Assembly: GCA_000469685.2 (NCBI GenBank)
Contig: LS997564.1
Location: forward strand, 38,536,448 to 38,600,447
Direction of reading: 5' to 3'
Length of the DNA: 64,000 nucleotides
Source of the DNA: Haemonchus contortus
Lineage: Eukaryota > Nematoda > Chromadorea > Rhabditida > Trichostrongylidae
The position numbers and the translations under genes were made by a program. Below are positions 31,901 through 43,350 of the stretch, in pieces (the stretch's first letter is position 1; every line of letters begins with the position of its first letter). A model generated the notes under the pieces. That model searched no databases. It was not told the DNA's origin and was given only the letters and a program-made list of their open reading frames with translations.

Positions 31901-34607
31901 TCAATCTTTCATCAAAAACAGAGGCTTAGGAAAGCCGACTTGAGGGAACCGCAGGTAGTCCTACCTCGAATGCACTACTTATAGAACCTTAACCTAGTAT
32001 CTGGTCAACCTTGGTAATGGCATGCAGTAATAAGAGAGAGAAAATTGCGAAAACCAGAGGCTTTTCATAAAAAGACGGAAAATCGAGAAAGCGTGTGGAG
32101 CGGTGAAAGCGCCTCGCATTAATGATGGGTACTAATAGTGTCCATATGTAGTAAGCCGACTGGCTGAATAGGGTATTGAGAGCAGGTGAAGCGTAGACTA
32201 ATTCTGAGTCACCTGAGAGCGTTAGGAAGAAAGCGACATTTCTATTGAGGGGATCTCTGGTCAGAATATATGAATACAATGTCTCGCAAAGATGTTTAGT
32301 CACGTGCAAAACTTCTGCTCAGTACGGGACTCGAACCCGTTCTAAGCCGACGTATTTGGGTTCTCCGAGTACCATGCCCTTGTAATATGCACCAATAGGA
32401 ATAAATGAAGCGTCCAACAAAAACATCATGTCTGGAAGAGTAGGAATAAGAACATGCAAATAAAAACAGCAAGCTCCGCTTCTTCTTGCTTGGAATGCGC
32501 CCCGAACTCGACTATCACTTCGAATCGTTGTAGAATTTGGTTGGGCACTTGTTCGGGACTAGCTGGGATATGAATCAACTTTTTTTTTACTAAATCTAAT
32601 CAACTAGTGCTCAACTCTAGCCAACAGGAATAGTAAGTTGTTTCGAGAGCATGTATCGATGGAAAATTTGCTACTAGCTTAGGTTGGTAAGGAATCGAGC
32701 GGGTTAAGTGAGTAGGTATGTACTTCGGATCCCCCCCCCCCCCCTCCCCTCTTATTACACAAGAGCGATAATGGATATTTTGCATATTAATATCGGAATC
32801 TAAAGTGATTTTTGCCTACTTCTATGTAATATAATGTAGTATGTTTACATATAACTATAATGAACATCACTATGGAGGTTTAAAGTAATTGTACCTAAGT
32901 GTGAGTATGCCCAAAGGCTTCAACCAAGGGTGTAATGAGGAGCTGGGGAAATCAAGGGCACCCACGTCCCTAGTCGTCTCTGTGGCTTACTTGGCTAATT
33001 GGATAGAAAGAAGGGTAACCAAGGGTAGCATAGTTAAATATAATGAACGAACCAGTGCGAGTAGAAGTTGTTTTCCTAGTTGTTTACCCATGTTCCTTCG
33101 TTTTAATGGGAATAACAAGGGAGAGTTGAGGCGCCATGAGCATCTTGAATTCTCGAAAACACGTACGGCTCTTTTCTCACACTCTATTCGATAATGCATA
33201 AGACTCTACTCGGTACGCGGGGAATTTATTACTACTGGGAAAAATGGACGACAGAGCTTCCGGGCATTGAATCATGTCTATTAAAAAGCTCGGGTAGAAG
33301 AGGGGGGGGGGGGGAGGAGGGCTGAGGTAGAAGGAGGTAGTGATAACTAGGGGAATACGACTCGGCGACCATAGACTATGAAAATTGGTCTAAATTCAGA
33401 AAGAAGTTGTTATTGAATGGAATAACTGGCTCAAAACGTAGGAATACGCCGTGCAACCTTGCGTTCAAGACTTTTAAGTCATGAACGGCTATGCAGGAAA
33501 GCTTCACTCCCATCAGAAAGCCTACTGAGATATGAATTGATGAGTGGTGGTTCACCAGTAGTGCAGAATAGACATGAATATAGGCCTGGAAATCGTTTAG
33601 GGCGAGAACGATTATGAGACAAAATTAAGTGCATGGCTTATGTTTGGAGAGGAGACTGACGTTGAGGGCTTTTTCCGTATGAACCTATCTAAAATTGAGC
33701 TTTCAGTCAATTTAAAAAGAGCTAGAATGCCTTTTTCTCGATTTTCCAGTACTACAAAGCTCTTTCATTTCTATCTCAACTTAGTTCACATTTACACACG
33801 CGTTTAAGAGCAGGTATCGATTTTACGCGGGCGTAATCTATAATCGTTTTTCAATGTGGGACAATGAGACAGTCTGATTTATGTAAACCGAGTTGGGTTG
33901 AAATAGAAAAAAGTAGGAAATGGGAGAGAACGCACGTAAAAGCTCGGATATACTGTTTGATATGATAGGAGGTTAGGAGAGTCCAAAGGTCACAGTAAAG
34001 GTGGAACATGTGTCAAAATAAAGAAGCAATCACCTGTTTACCCAAAATAGCCACAACTAATAAACATCAGCATCACATCAGCAACCTAGCCATTGTCTGT
34101 GGAGAATGGGACACAATATAACGATAATCCCCAACAAATCCGTAATCAATCCGTAGTGTTTGAAGCAGTAAACATAGACGTAAGCTTAGGAGCTTACTGC
34201 TGAGCCGTAGGCAAAACACCCTGGCTGAGATTAGAACCCTCCCTACTCAGAAAAATATTTGGAAGGAAGTTGATCGATCTCAAAATCGACATTCATTAAT
34301 TCATTCAAATTATTTATGTATTTGGAGATCCCGTATTTTAGGGGAATTTCCACGAAAAATGTAGAATGTAGGTCTTGTGAAGAAGACCTGTGATACTGTA
34401 TGCTTTCAGGCAGCAGAGGCAGAACCCGCAGAACCCGCAAAGCCCGCAGAAAACACAGAGAACGCAGAAGTCGCGGAAGACGCACCAGACCGTAATAGAA
34501 GAGGAGGCAGAGGCAGAGGAGGAGGAAGAGGAAGAGGAGGAGGAGGAGGAGGAAGAGGAGGAAGAGGAGGAGTAATCTACCCCGGATGTTCAATTGTTCA
34601 AGATTGA
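28964..34607 (+). CDS. unc-87: UNC-87-like calponin-repeat actin-bundling protein (frame broken twice by 1 nt)
   Basis: In C. elegans UNC-87 bundles and stabilises actin filaments in body-wall muscle. Proposed exons: 28964-28975 (MGEE, tentative start), 29126-29296, 29367-29476, 29540-29650, 29710-29803, 29859-29955, 30014-30134, 30198-30284, 30869-30934, 31441-31564, 34410-34607. Six CLIK repeats are visible, with cores [45 protein letters not shown] and NKLASQRGM; C. elegans UNC-87 is described with seven, so a 5' exon may be missing. They are followed by the UNC-87-type segment with [19 protein letters not shown] and an Ala/Glu/Pro-rich tail. Joining 29296 to 29367, and 30934 to 31441, each leaves the frame 1 nt off, both next to A-runs. 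The rest joins cleanly, so assembly error is likelier than a pseudogene. Introns 8 and 10 contain a MITE and a SINE. The reading of the last exon is ambiguous. Confidence 0.92.
30306..30796. mobile_element. MITE inside unc-87 intron 8
   Basis: About 490 bp flanked by TTCAA, with inverted ends that read AAGGCACAGTT[T/C]ACGAT from both sides. Its interior is similar, in opposite orientation, to 58941-59441; for instance the segment around 30465-30545 matches the reverse complement of about 59198-59290. It has no coding capacity and lies wholly within the intron 30285-30868. Confidence 0.75.
31611..31905 (+). repeat. tRNA-derived SINE in unc-87 intron 10
   Basis: Full-length copy in sense orientation, starting only 46 nt after the donor at 31565. 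Head GGTGTAGTGGCAAGTGGC, B-box GATTTCGAATCCCGG, 3' CGGGGCGCATCCCTCGG. Confidence 0.85.
32487..32550 (-). repeat. SINE 3' fragment in unc-87 intron 10
   Basis: Short minus-strand match to the 3' part (GAATGCGCCCCGAACTCGAC, then TCGAATCGTTGTAGAA). Confidence 0.5.
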
Positions 34608-34772
34608 CGACGTAAACCGTTCCAATTCAGACAGTCTAAGGATTGAGCCATGAATTTGTTCGATATTTGCAATCGTAAAGACATTTCTGCATGCATGCTC
34701 ATTACATATGTTTGTTTGTGTAGTTGTTCATAAAAGGCACTGAATGATTGATCAACTTGGGGTCATTTCCAG

Positions 34773-36479
34773 TTTGGCAAGGCCGGATCTCTCAACTCTG
34801 CTAATGAAAACAGCTCGAAGTCAAGGTATTTACTTTTCAGGTCTAATGAAAAGTATGCAAAGAAAATTGGCGTTAGTCCAAGTTTGCTCAGATAAAGGTT
34901 CAGACCACAGAAAAAGCTAACAGATGCTATTATTCAGAAGTTAGGGACTACTTTGACTGAGTTAATGTCTAGAAATACAGCACTTCGGTGAATGCTTGTA
35001 TGGTTAGATCTGTTCAGATATAAGTCGGTGGAGGGTGGTATAACGGCAAGTAGCGCACTGTCCCGCACACATGGTCACGGGTTGGAATCCCGGATCGATA
35101 TCCGCCTAGGCCAAAGAAACCTCCCATCCCTCCCAGGAGTCAGTTAATTGGTACCAAACTCGTCTGGGAGACTAAAATACTGACATGTACATCGCGCTAT
35201 CACGCCCAGATTGTCACGGGTTCAAATCTTGGATTGGTTTAGGCCTAGGCCAACCAATCGCTCCCATCCTTCTGAAGCCGAAAAAGCGGTACCAGGTCCA
35301 TTCTAGGAGAATAAAACACTGAAATACATGAACATGCTGGGCACCGTATGTCATTGTATGGGCCATTCATTCGGCACTACGATTCGGAATGGAAATCGAA
35401 CACGTGGCGCACTCCAAAAACGGGATTGACTAACGTCAAAGACTTTCTCCTTCCTCCTAAGACTCTATGAATATGGCGATGGGGCGGAAGTAGTGGAGTC
35501 CTACTAGGAACTTCGGAGCTACTTGGATAAACACCGTCCGTCGTTCCGTTTTCCCAGCATCAATTATGACCAGTAATAATAAGAAACAGACTAGGTCGCG
35601 ACTAACTATTAGTCGAAATTATTTGTAATTTAAGTGTAAATTACTATAATCAAATTACAGTATCTCGTCCGGGAGCGATCATTTCCAAAGAATGCTCAGA
35701 GCTTTTCTGCCGAAAGGAAGTGGTAAATAGAAAATTTACAAGGACAGTCCACAATCCGGAAAAGGGACCCGTTTTTCTCACCACCAGTTCACTACTACAG
35801 TGAATCTTCTAGTAGGTTGTTGAACATAAACGATTACGTTTCTGGACAGTGGGATACCATCAGCAACGAAAGTACCCTCGAAGAAGTACCTTCACTTGGT
35901 GATGACCTCCTTCCGCTAGGTGCAGCGCACCTACTTTCTGGCAAAAGTTGGCAGAAGCATATTCTAGGTGAGTCAAATCGCTCGTCAAAGAAGATCTACT
36001 CCAAAATTCGAGAAGCCTACTTGATCCTGAGTTTGTCGGTAAGAAACTTCAGGTAGTATAGTATCAAGTTGGGCAATACCACGTGCATAATCAGAGGATC
36101 GAATCCCATACACTGACAAAGCCTTCCATCCCTTCGGCGTCGGCTACTTGGTCCGGACTCGGTCAGAAGGTGAAAAAGCTGTACATGGGCCGCCACTACT
36201 ATAAGAAACCTTATAGAAATTTGGAAGTGAGCTATTCTGAGATCTGTCCATAGTGCTATTTTTCATAACTTCCTGTGACCATTTTTTCAGTAATAAAAGA
36301 CAAAATCCCCCTCCCCCTCTCCCACCCACCTCTCCTCCGTCCACCCCGTCGGAAAAAGCCTTTTACCTCCAAAGGTGGGGACCAGTTCAAAGAATGTAAT
36401 AGTTGGGATCGCCGACCTAGCTATCCTCCACGATAAAACGCCCACCAACATTTTTCAGACCCCAGTCATGTATCAATAG
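34773..36479 (+). CDS. Candidate four-exon 3' end of an unknown gene
   Basis: Not recognised. Four segments with good splice sites join in one frame: 34773-34825 (acceptor TTTCCAG, ends phase 2), 35661-35722 (acceptor TTACAG, donor GTAAAT, ends phase 1), 35788-36038 (acceptor CCACCAG, donor GTAAGA, ends phase 0) and 36459-36479 (acceptor TTTTTCAG, ends in TAG). Together they give 129 codons, mostly polar, Ser-rich at the start and with an acidic middle (STLEEVPSLGDDLLPLG). No start codon is assigned. An upstream exon could be the last unc-87 exon using a GTAATC donor at 34572, which is in phase 0 and would make this an alternative UNC-87 C-terminus, or the exons may belong to a separate gene. 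SINEs lie in the introns at 35.0-35.5 and 36.05-36.2 kb. Chance open frames are common here, so confidence rests on phase consistency. Confidence 0.38.
35027..35465 (+). repeat. Dimeric tRNA-derived SINE
   Basis: Two heads occur in one unit. The first has A-box-like GTATAACGGCAAGTAGC and a B-box at about 35080. The second starts near 35192 (CGCGCTATCACGCCC) with B-box GGGTTCAAATC and continues through a full body to CACGTGGCGCACTCC. Confidence 0.8.
36052..36215 (+). repeat. SINE copy, 3' truncated
   Basis: Degenerate head (GTATAGTATCAAGTTGGGC), B-box GGATCGAATCCC and the first part of the body to CTGTACATGGGCCG. Confidence 0.65.
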
Positions 36480-36589
36480 ATTTTCCATGATATGCGGATG
36501 TCCACGAAGCTGCTTTATCCACGTGCACATTCACATGCCAGCAGCTGGCCGGAAGTACGCGAAGATTGTTTTTTATTTACATCCATCAA

Positions 36590-36840
36590 ACGCATGATCC
36601 AGAGATCGAATACCAGTCAATCGCGATACCCCGCTCAGTCCACCCAGACTTTCCATCCCCCAGTGTTCGTTCAAAGATACCAGATTCGTCCGGGAAGACA
36701 AAAACAACGACCTGTACATCAGCTGGCCTCCGAAACTCATTGTATAGGCCATATATGCATCGAAACGCTACTACAATTTGAATAGATGTTGAATGCCGAG
36801 CGCATTCAGGAAATGGAATAGGGATCAATACCAATGAACT
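36590..36840 (+). repeat. SINE copy, 5' degenerate
   Basis: Body and 3' part recognisable (GATACCAGATTCGTCCGGGA, CCTGTACATCAGCTGGCC, GAGCGCATTCAGG). The head is reduced to AGAGATCGAATACCAG. Confidence 0.65.
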
Positions 36841-39800
36841 TTATTCTCTGAGCTTACTCTCTGATAAGACTGAGGTCCCTATATGTATGTACATAAGGCT
36901 GGGGTCGATTCTTCCGGATTCAACCTAACTGGTCAAACAAAGCAATTGGTAAAACCATTCGGTAAAGTTACGCTGAAGCTCAAACACCTTCGGAGTAAAA
37001 GCCCAAAAAATGCCACAGGATGGCAAAAAGTTGTCGTAAAAGGGGCAGAAAAGACGCTACTAGTAGTCCCCCTACTGGAAAGAAAAAAGTAAGGCTGAAA
37101 TTGATATGGATCATCGGATCGGGGAGATAGAAGAGAATATGCAAGGAGAGCAGAAAAAGGAGGAATCATGGACGAGAAAGAGAATGGGAAAAGTCCAGGG
37201 AAACCATTGAAGCCAACATTTAAACGGCAAAACAAAATGTTTACTATCAGAGAAGTTATTACATGACTCAAAAGACTCAAAAAATACGGCAGTCAGTAGG
37301 CTTTCGAGGAGAGATTGAGGAAACCCGACGTCAACATGGTTTTCTTGAAGAATCTAAAAGAATAGCTCAGGAGGAGGACTTCTGAGAAGGAATTGGTGAT
37401 GATAGTCGCAATTTTCGGATCAATTTTGCCCTTTTTTCGCTAAACCTAGAAAAACACAACTGAAAAAACCTTGCTTTGTTATGGAAATGGGCTGATGGGA
37501 TGGATGGCAAAAATAGAAGGCGTCATTGAACTGCTTCATAATATAATAAGGAGAATCAATGTAAAGAAATATTTCAGGTGGAGGAATACAATTTATAACA
37601 AAATAGTGTCAAATAAACTGTGTAATAATTGAATTTATATATCAATTAAATCAAAAATTATAATCAAGTGAGTTGTTAAGCTACAAAATGAAACAGTATA
37701 AAAAAAATGAAGAAAGAAGGGCAGAGATGGTGCAGTGGCAAGGGCGCTAATCACACACGCATGGTCACGGGAACGAGCCCGATGTCCACCTAAGCCAACG
37801 AAGCCTTCCTTTCCTTCGAGGTCAATTAATTCGTACCAAACTCGATGTAAAATTTAAACAGTTTGAAAAAAATAATGGAAAATAAAATCAAATCACGATC
37901 GAAAAGGATTAAATATAACTCAATTTAAAAATAAAACTGAAACAAAAAATAACACACTTGCCCATTTATGGGTGACAGAAAAAAAATATACCAAAACAAC
38001 TGTTGACAAGTTTTTCACATCAGGGTACAGAGTAGAGGTTTTTACGTTGATGATTGCTGTCCTAGTGTGGGCCACACATACCTGTAGTAACGTTTGAAAG
38101 CATATTTGACCCTTATTGAGGGGGTCAGCCGATACACCCTGTATTTCTTACGTTCCATTCGAGCTTGTCACCAGTTTGTCATCTACCTCGACCTGCAGGA
38201 ATAGAATGCCTGAATGAGCACGGTGGAGATCGATACCCGGACCGTACCTATGACGTTGGCGCCACTCAGCATTATTCCTTTTCCAGTCGTATTAGGACTA
38301 ACAAGAAAGTGGTAGTTACTTATGTTCAAACATTCGAAAAGGAGTATATGCGAAAGAACAAGGGAGGCCTTGCCAAAAAAAGTTGAACTCCGAAATATAA
38401 GCTCACGACAAAAAACTTTTCACTCACTTTCAAAATTAGAGGAGGTAAACCCTAATGGGAGGATTCCATCAACACGCTGAAGTAACCACTTGTCTACCAA
38501 CTCCATTACGATGAGTGTATTTTCAACATCTGTATTCCATAAAAAGAATAATAAAGAGGGAAGAGGTCCATACACGAAAACATACAGTGAGGCAGTATTG
38601 CTCCAATCAAGTTCTATCTAGTTTCAGCCATGTCGTGTTCGGGAGCAATTCTGACCACGCCTCCTGCTAACATCTCTGTGAAGGTGCTTGGAGAAACGGG
38701 AATCAGAATCAGGTCCACATTTACCCGTAAGCTTTTCACTTTACCGAAATTACAGTATGAAAATGGACCGATATAGGCTGTCTGTTCCCATTTTCCTGAG
38801 AGCCTTCATAGTGACGGTAAGTAAGGCGGTGCATGAATAAACCACTTGAAAAGGTGAATGAAATGATCAACGTTTCCAGGTTCTCTTTGTGTAATACTGG
38901 TTGACATAACTACTTTGAATCGCTGAATCCATAAGGCAACCTGTTTGACAAACATAGACAAAACAAACAACTAAACAAATAGAAAAGAGTAAATAGACAC
39001 TGTTTGAAAGTCAAAGCATTACCAACAAAATAAACACGACATGGAAATTTTATGATGCATACGGAATGCTCAGCAAATCTAAGATTTTGAATATTTAACT
39101 GTCTTTTCAAGTTGATCCTAATTTTTTTTATAATCCAATCAAGTCTGTAGGTACTTCTAGTATAAAAGGGATCACTCGGTAGCAGTAGGGCTTTGATTTT
39201 TCTGATAAAACATTAAAAAATAAAAACTCTCGTTGTCCTGCTCCAGTTATTACATCAAGCAACATATGTAGTTCCAAATCACTCGCCATTCAAATTTCCA
39301 GTGAAAGTTAGATAGGAAACCCAATCCAATTTTTGTGCAGTGGATTCCAAGCGATACATTGAAACAATAGTTTTTCAAAAAAAAACAGTAAAACTGTAAA
39401 AAGCATTCGACAGCTTCCGGTGATCACTCAGCTATTCCCTCAAGTGTACAGTTCACTTAATTAGAGGCATAAATGAGGCTCACTTCACCTAAATCCATTA
39501 TTATTGTGATATGGTGAGTAAACAATTAAGAAAAGTCGTGAAAAGCCATAAATCGAAAATGAATAACACAAAAAACAAGAGTTTTTTCACAGAAAAAAGT
39601 TTATACGGATGCGAACGGAAAATCACAGAGGATCACAATATTGTTGGTTGAACTAACGGAAGAGCCTCTTCTCCAGTGACTGCTCCTCAGAAGTTCGACT
39701 TACTCTGCTTATGTCAAGAAAAAAAATTAAAATTAAAGAAATAGGTAGAAAAACCCGAAGAATTTGAGCGTCGTCGTAATGGGCGCGCTATACGAGGCTG

Positions 39801-40892
39801 GTAGTCGGCAGCCGACTACGTCAGCTGTTGCCTTCGCTTCCATGACCGCACCCAAACAGCTCTGATGAAAGCCAGTGAGTGGATGGATCTTGAGTGGAAT
39901 GCAAAAAAAACACGATGAACAGACCCGCCCACGAACAAAGACCATTTGTCTGATGGCTCAATGGGCTAGGCCAAAGCCCACTGCAAGCCTCACATTATGG
40001 GCTATTGGTATCCAACTAAGTGGATCGGAAGCTGAGGAAGCAACTCAAAGTTCATCGATACACCGCGAACTGCCATAACCAGTAGAATCTTCTGGACTCT
40101 CAGAAGCACTAAGGTGACAGTAGCAACCACGAGACTCTTGAATCGAGTTACGGCTTTCATGGCTGCACTTCTATTCTTTGAACTTCTAGGGTAATTCGCA
40201 TTAGGTATGCCACAAAAACCAAGCGTGCATAATTGAATAGCCCTTTGAGATTGTCAAAGCGAATTGGGTACTCATGCTCATTATCGAGTAGTATCATAGT
40301 CATATCTGGGAGTACAGGACGTACCTGGTACCCAATAGCGCCGCTACCATACTTACATTCTGAGGTTGAACCCCAAAAAGATACCGTATAGGCTATCTGA
40401 ACCATTTAACCTCCTCGAACTTGGTACTAGACCCATTTGGGGAGAATAGAAACAATGACGTAGGCATTGTCCTAACCAATGGATCAAAGCATACGACCAA
40501 AACCCATGCGACCAGCGACACAGTTCTCGCCGGCAGCGAACTTCATGGCGCACCCAAGCAGACCAACCAGCGCAACCCCAAACATTTTCAGGCCATCGAC
40601 GTAGGGATTTCACAGCGCAGGAATGCCCACTTGGTCATAGATCCCACAGGGCTATTTATGACAGCTTTAAAGCGGGAAAAATTCCAGACATCAACTTGTC
40701 AACTCTAAAAAAGTTGCTATTGATTAGTTTTCATCATTCCGGGGATGGATTTTTCCCAGATCACCTTTGAAGGTTTATTTCTGGGCTATAGCCACTCTCC
40801 AATCGAAATCATTCAAACGCTCCTCTAAGTATGTACTTTGACGTAGAAGAAATTTTCTTTAAGTAAAAGCCGACTTGAGCGATCTCTTCCTG
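36841..40892. other. No gene recognised apart from a SINE fragment
   Basis: Several open frames of 60-115 codons overlap on both strands, without splice or family support. Confidence 0.5.
37722..37855 (+). repeat. SINE head and partial body
   Basis: Head GGTGCAGTGGCAAGGGCGC, altered B-box region, then CCTTCCTTTCCTTCGAGGTC and GTACCAAACTCGATG, where it stops. Confidence 0.7.
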
Positions 40893-41125
40893 GATACGCC
40901 ACGCATTCAACTCCCTTTCAGTATCGTAACGACGTTCTCAATACCTTTAAGACCTATACAATGACTTGCAGATGGCCAGCCAATGTACAAGTCAGTGCTT
41001 TTACCCTCCCAGACGAATTAGGTACCAACTAAACAAATAGAGAGGGATGGAAGGCTCGGTTGACGTGGGCAAGTATCGATTCTAGCCAGGATTTGATCTC
41101 TGGATCATGTATATGACAGAAAATT
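40893..41125 (-). repeat. tRNA-derived SINE copy, head degenerate
   Basis: Minus-strand copy with the 3' end first (GATACGCCACGCATTCAACTC), full body and a weak B-box. Confidence 0.7.
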
Positions 41126-41289
41126 GGCTATAAATAAAAACATTCGTCGACTTCCGGCCAGCTGCTCATATCACAACATGTGAACGTGCACGTGGTATAG
41201 CATTTACGTGGACGTCCACATGCCGCCCGCACGAAAAAAACCTATTGACGCACAAGAAGGATCTCATACGGTGGGTGATTAACAACTGA

Positions 41290-41375
41290 CCGATGCCGGA
41301 GGGATGGAATTTCCGGTTGGCCCGGGCGGGTACCGAGATGGGATTTGTTCCCGGGATTATGCGTAAGTAATATGT
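41290..41375 (-). repeat. SINE fragment
   Basis: Minus-strand piece around the body-head boundary (CCGGAGGGATGGAATTTCCGG, then GGGCGGGTACCGAGATGGG). Confidence 0.5.
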
Positions 41376-42337
41376 TGAAGGACCATAGTGTGTGCAAGTA
41401 TACCATCTTCACCCCCCTAAAACGAACCTAAGAGAATAGTAAAAGTGACTGAGGAGTTATATATTAAAACTATTAATCTAACTTGACCAAAATGAACCCA
41501 TGAAGTTACAAAATAAAAGGCACAGCATGATTAGAGTCCCGGTATCATCGAAAGGGCGCTGAGGATCCATAAACCCATTCCTAACGAAATCTAGCCTAGC
41601 GGTTCAAGTGGACGCAATGAAAGGTTTCTTATAGTTGCAAAACCTTCACTTCCAGGATCATCTTCAATAAAACCCCCATAATTCAAGATCTAAAAGGGAT
41701 ACAAGACATATCTATTTGATTATTATCATACTAAACATAACCTTAACGATATGCGGATTTGTTTCAGCCAAAGAAGTGGTTTGGGTTCTTTCCCTCCATG
41801 AGAACAAGATCTCAGAGGAAAAAAACGGAAAAGTGGGGAATACGTTCAAGCCCAGCCGGCTATTCTACTCATGGCCTTTGTGGTTATTACCGACTAATTT
41901 ATTCAGTGCAAGTGAAAAAGTTCCCAGCAGGCAGTTATGAAATCAGGGATAAATTACAAAGTGGGAATTTCAGTGAAAAAGGATTGCATCTACGTTGAAG
42001 CAATTACTCGCGCTAGAACTTAATAAATTGGAGCGAAGAGTCCTTTGATGAAATGAATTACTCAGTAAGAAGTAGAAGTAATCAGGAGTTCACCATCTCC
42101 ATTAAATTTACAATTACTTTTTCCGAATTTCAATCAAACCATGAGATTGATAGCGAACCAATCGCCTGACGTCTGGTTTATTCGTCTCGCAAGTGCTTGA
42201 GGGGGTCCTATTTCTGTCAAGATAACAAAGAAGGTATTAAAACATTAGAACACTATTGAAACCTGAATCTTAGTCAAAACCAGATACCTTTAAAGTAAAA
42301 GTAACTATGAGAAGTCAAGCCCGAGGCCTCAAATTCT

Positions 42338-42606
42338 TTTAGCGTCAATCAATCCCTTCTGAGAAATGCGCCTCGCATTCGGCTTTCATTCAGAATTATA
42401 GCGTCGTATTGAATGCGTATGTGGCCATACAATGACTCTGATGTCTAGCCGATATACAAATCACTGCTTTTGTCCTCCCAAACGAGTCTGGTATCAATCA
42501 ACCGTTGATGGAAGACTTGGTTGACCTGGACGGACATCGAGCCGGGATTGAAACACGAGACCAAACACATGTGCTAATCGCTACTTAACTTTATAACGCC
42601 TCTACC
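42338..42606 (-). repeat. tRNA-derived SINE, full length
   Basis: Minus-strand copy from the 3' tail (AGCGTCAATCAATCCCTTC) through the body to the degenerate head (TATAACGCCTCTACCC). Confidence 0.8.
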
Positions 42607-43071
42607 CGCACAGTGAAGTATCCGAGAGCGTGCGCCATGCACAACCGCCACGTCTTGAGCCATACCCCTTTTGATTAGGTCAACCATTTATTACTGTGGA
42701 CTACACATTCCCAATTGATCAACCCCTTACAAAAGAGGAAGAATTTAATCATTCTGAAAGCCCTCCAGTAAGAATATCAGTTTGTGAAGCCGATTCAGAC
42801 TATGAGTATAGACGACGAAGCCAATAACATCGGAATCGGATTATTCTAGTAAACAGCAGAATACTGTAAGAATCGGAAATCAGTTCAGTCCAGAAAACAA
42901 CATTTTCGAATCCAACATTCAGTAGAATAAAACTATAGTTTTATTGAGACCTGAAACCTTTATTCGGAACGGTATTTCAGTTGTCCGAGCCCACCCGTAC
43001 CGTACAGAGATTTTCAGCTAGAAATCTTTCTTTGCGCCTAACAAGAAATAAAGCCTAAAGGATAGATCCCT

Positions 43072-43350
43072 GGGCTTCGATCAATCCCTTCAGTGGGATG
43101 CGCCCCGTAACCGACTTTCGTTCAGAATCGCAGTGGCATATTGAGTACGTATATGGCCTATACAATGACTTGCGATGGCTAGCCGACGTACGAGTCAGTG
43201 CCTTTATCCTCTCAGACGAGTCTGGTACCAATTAATTCACCCAGAAGGGATGCAGGGCTTCGTTGGCTCAGGCGGAGAACGATCCGGGATTCGTACCTGT
43301 GACCAGGCGTGCATGATGATGCGCCCATGGCACTACACCATCTTCGCCCG
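43072..43350 (-). repeat. tRNA-derived SINE, full length
   Basis: Minus-strand copy with all parts from GGATGCGCCCCG at the 3' end to CACTACACCATCTTCGCCC at the head. Confidence 0.85.

Noticed and set aside
32317..32400. tRNA-like gene on the minus strand with a perfect T-arm (ACGGGTTCGAGTCCCGT)
   Set aside because: No matching 5' acceptor strand or D-arm could be found at the right distance, so only a T-arm-like inverted repeat is supported.
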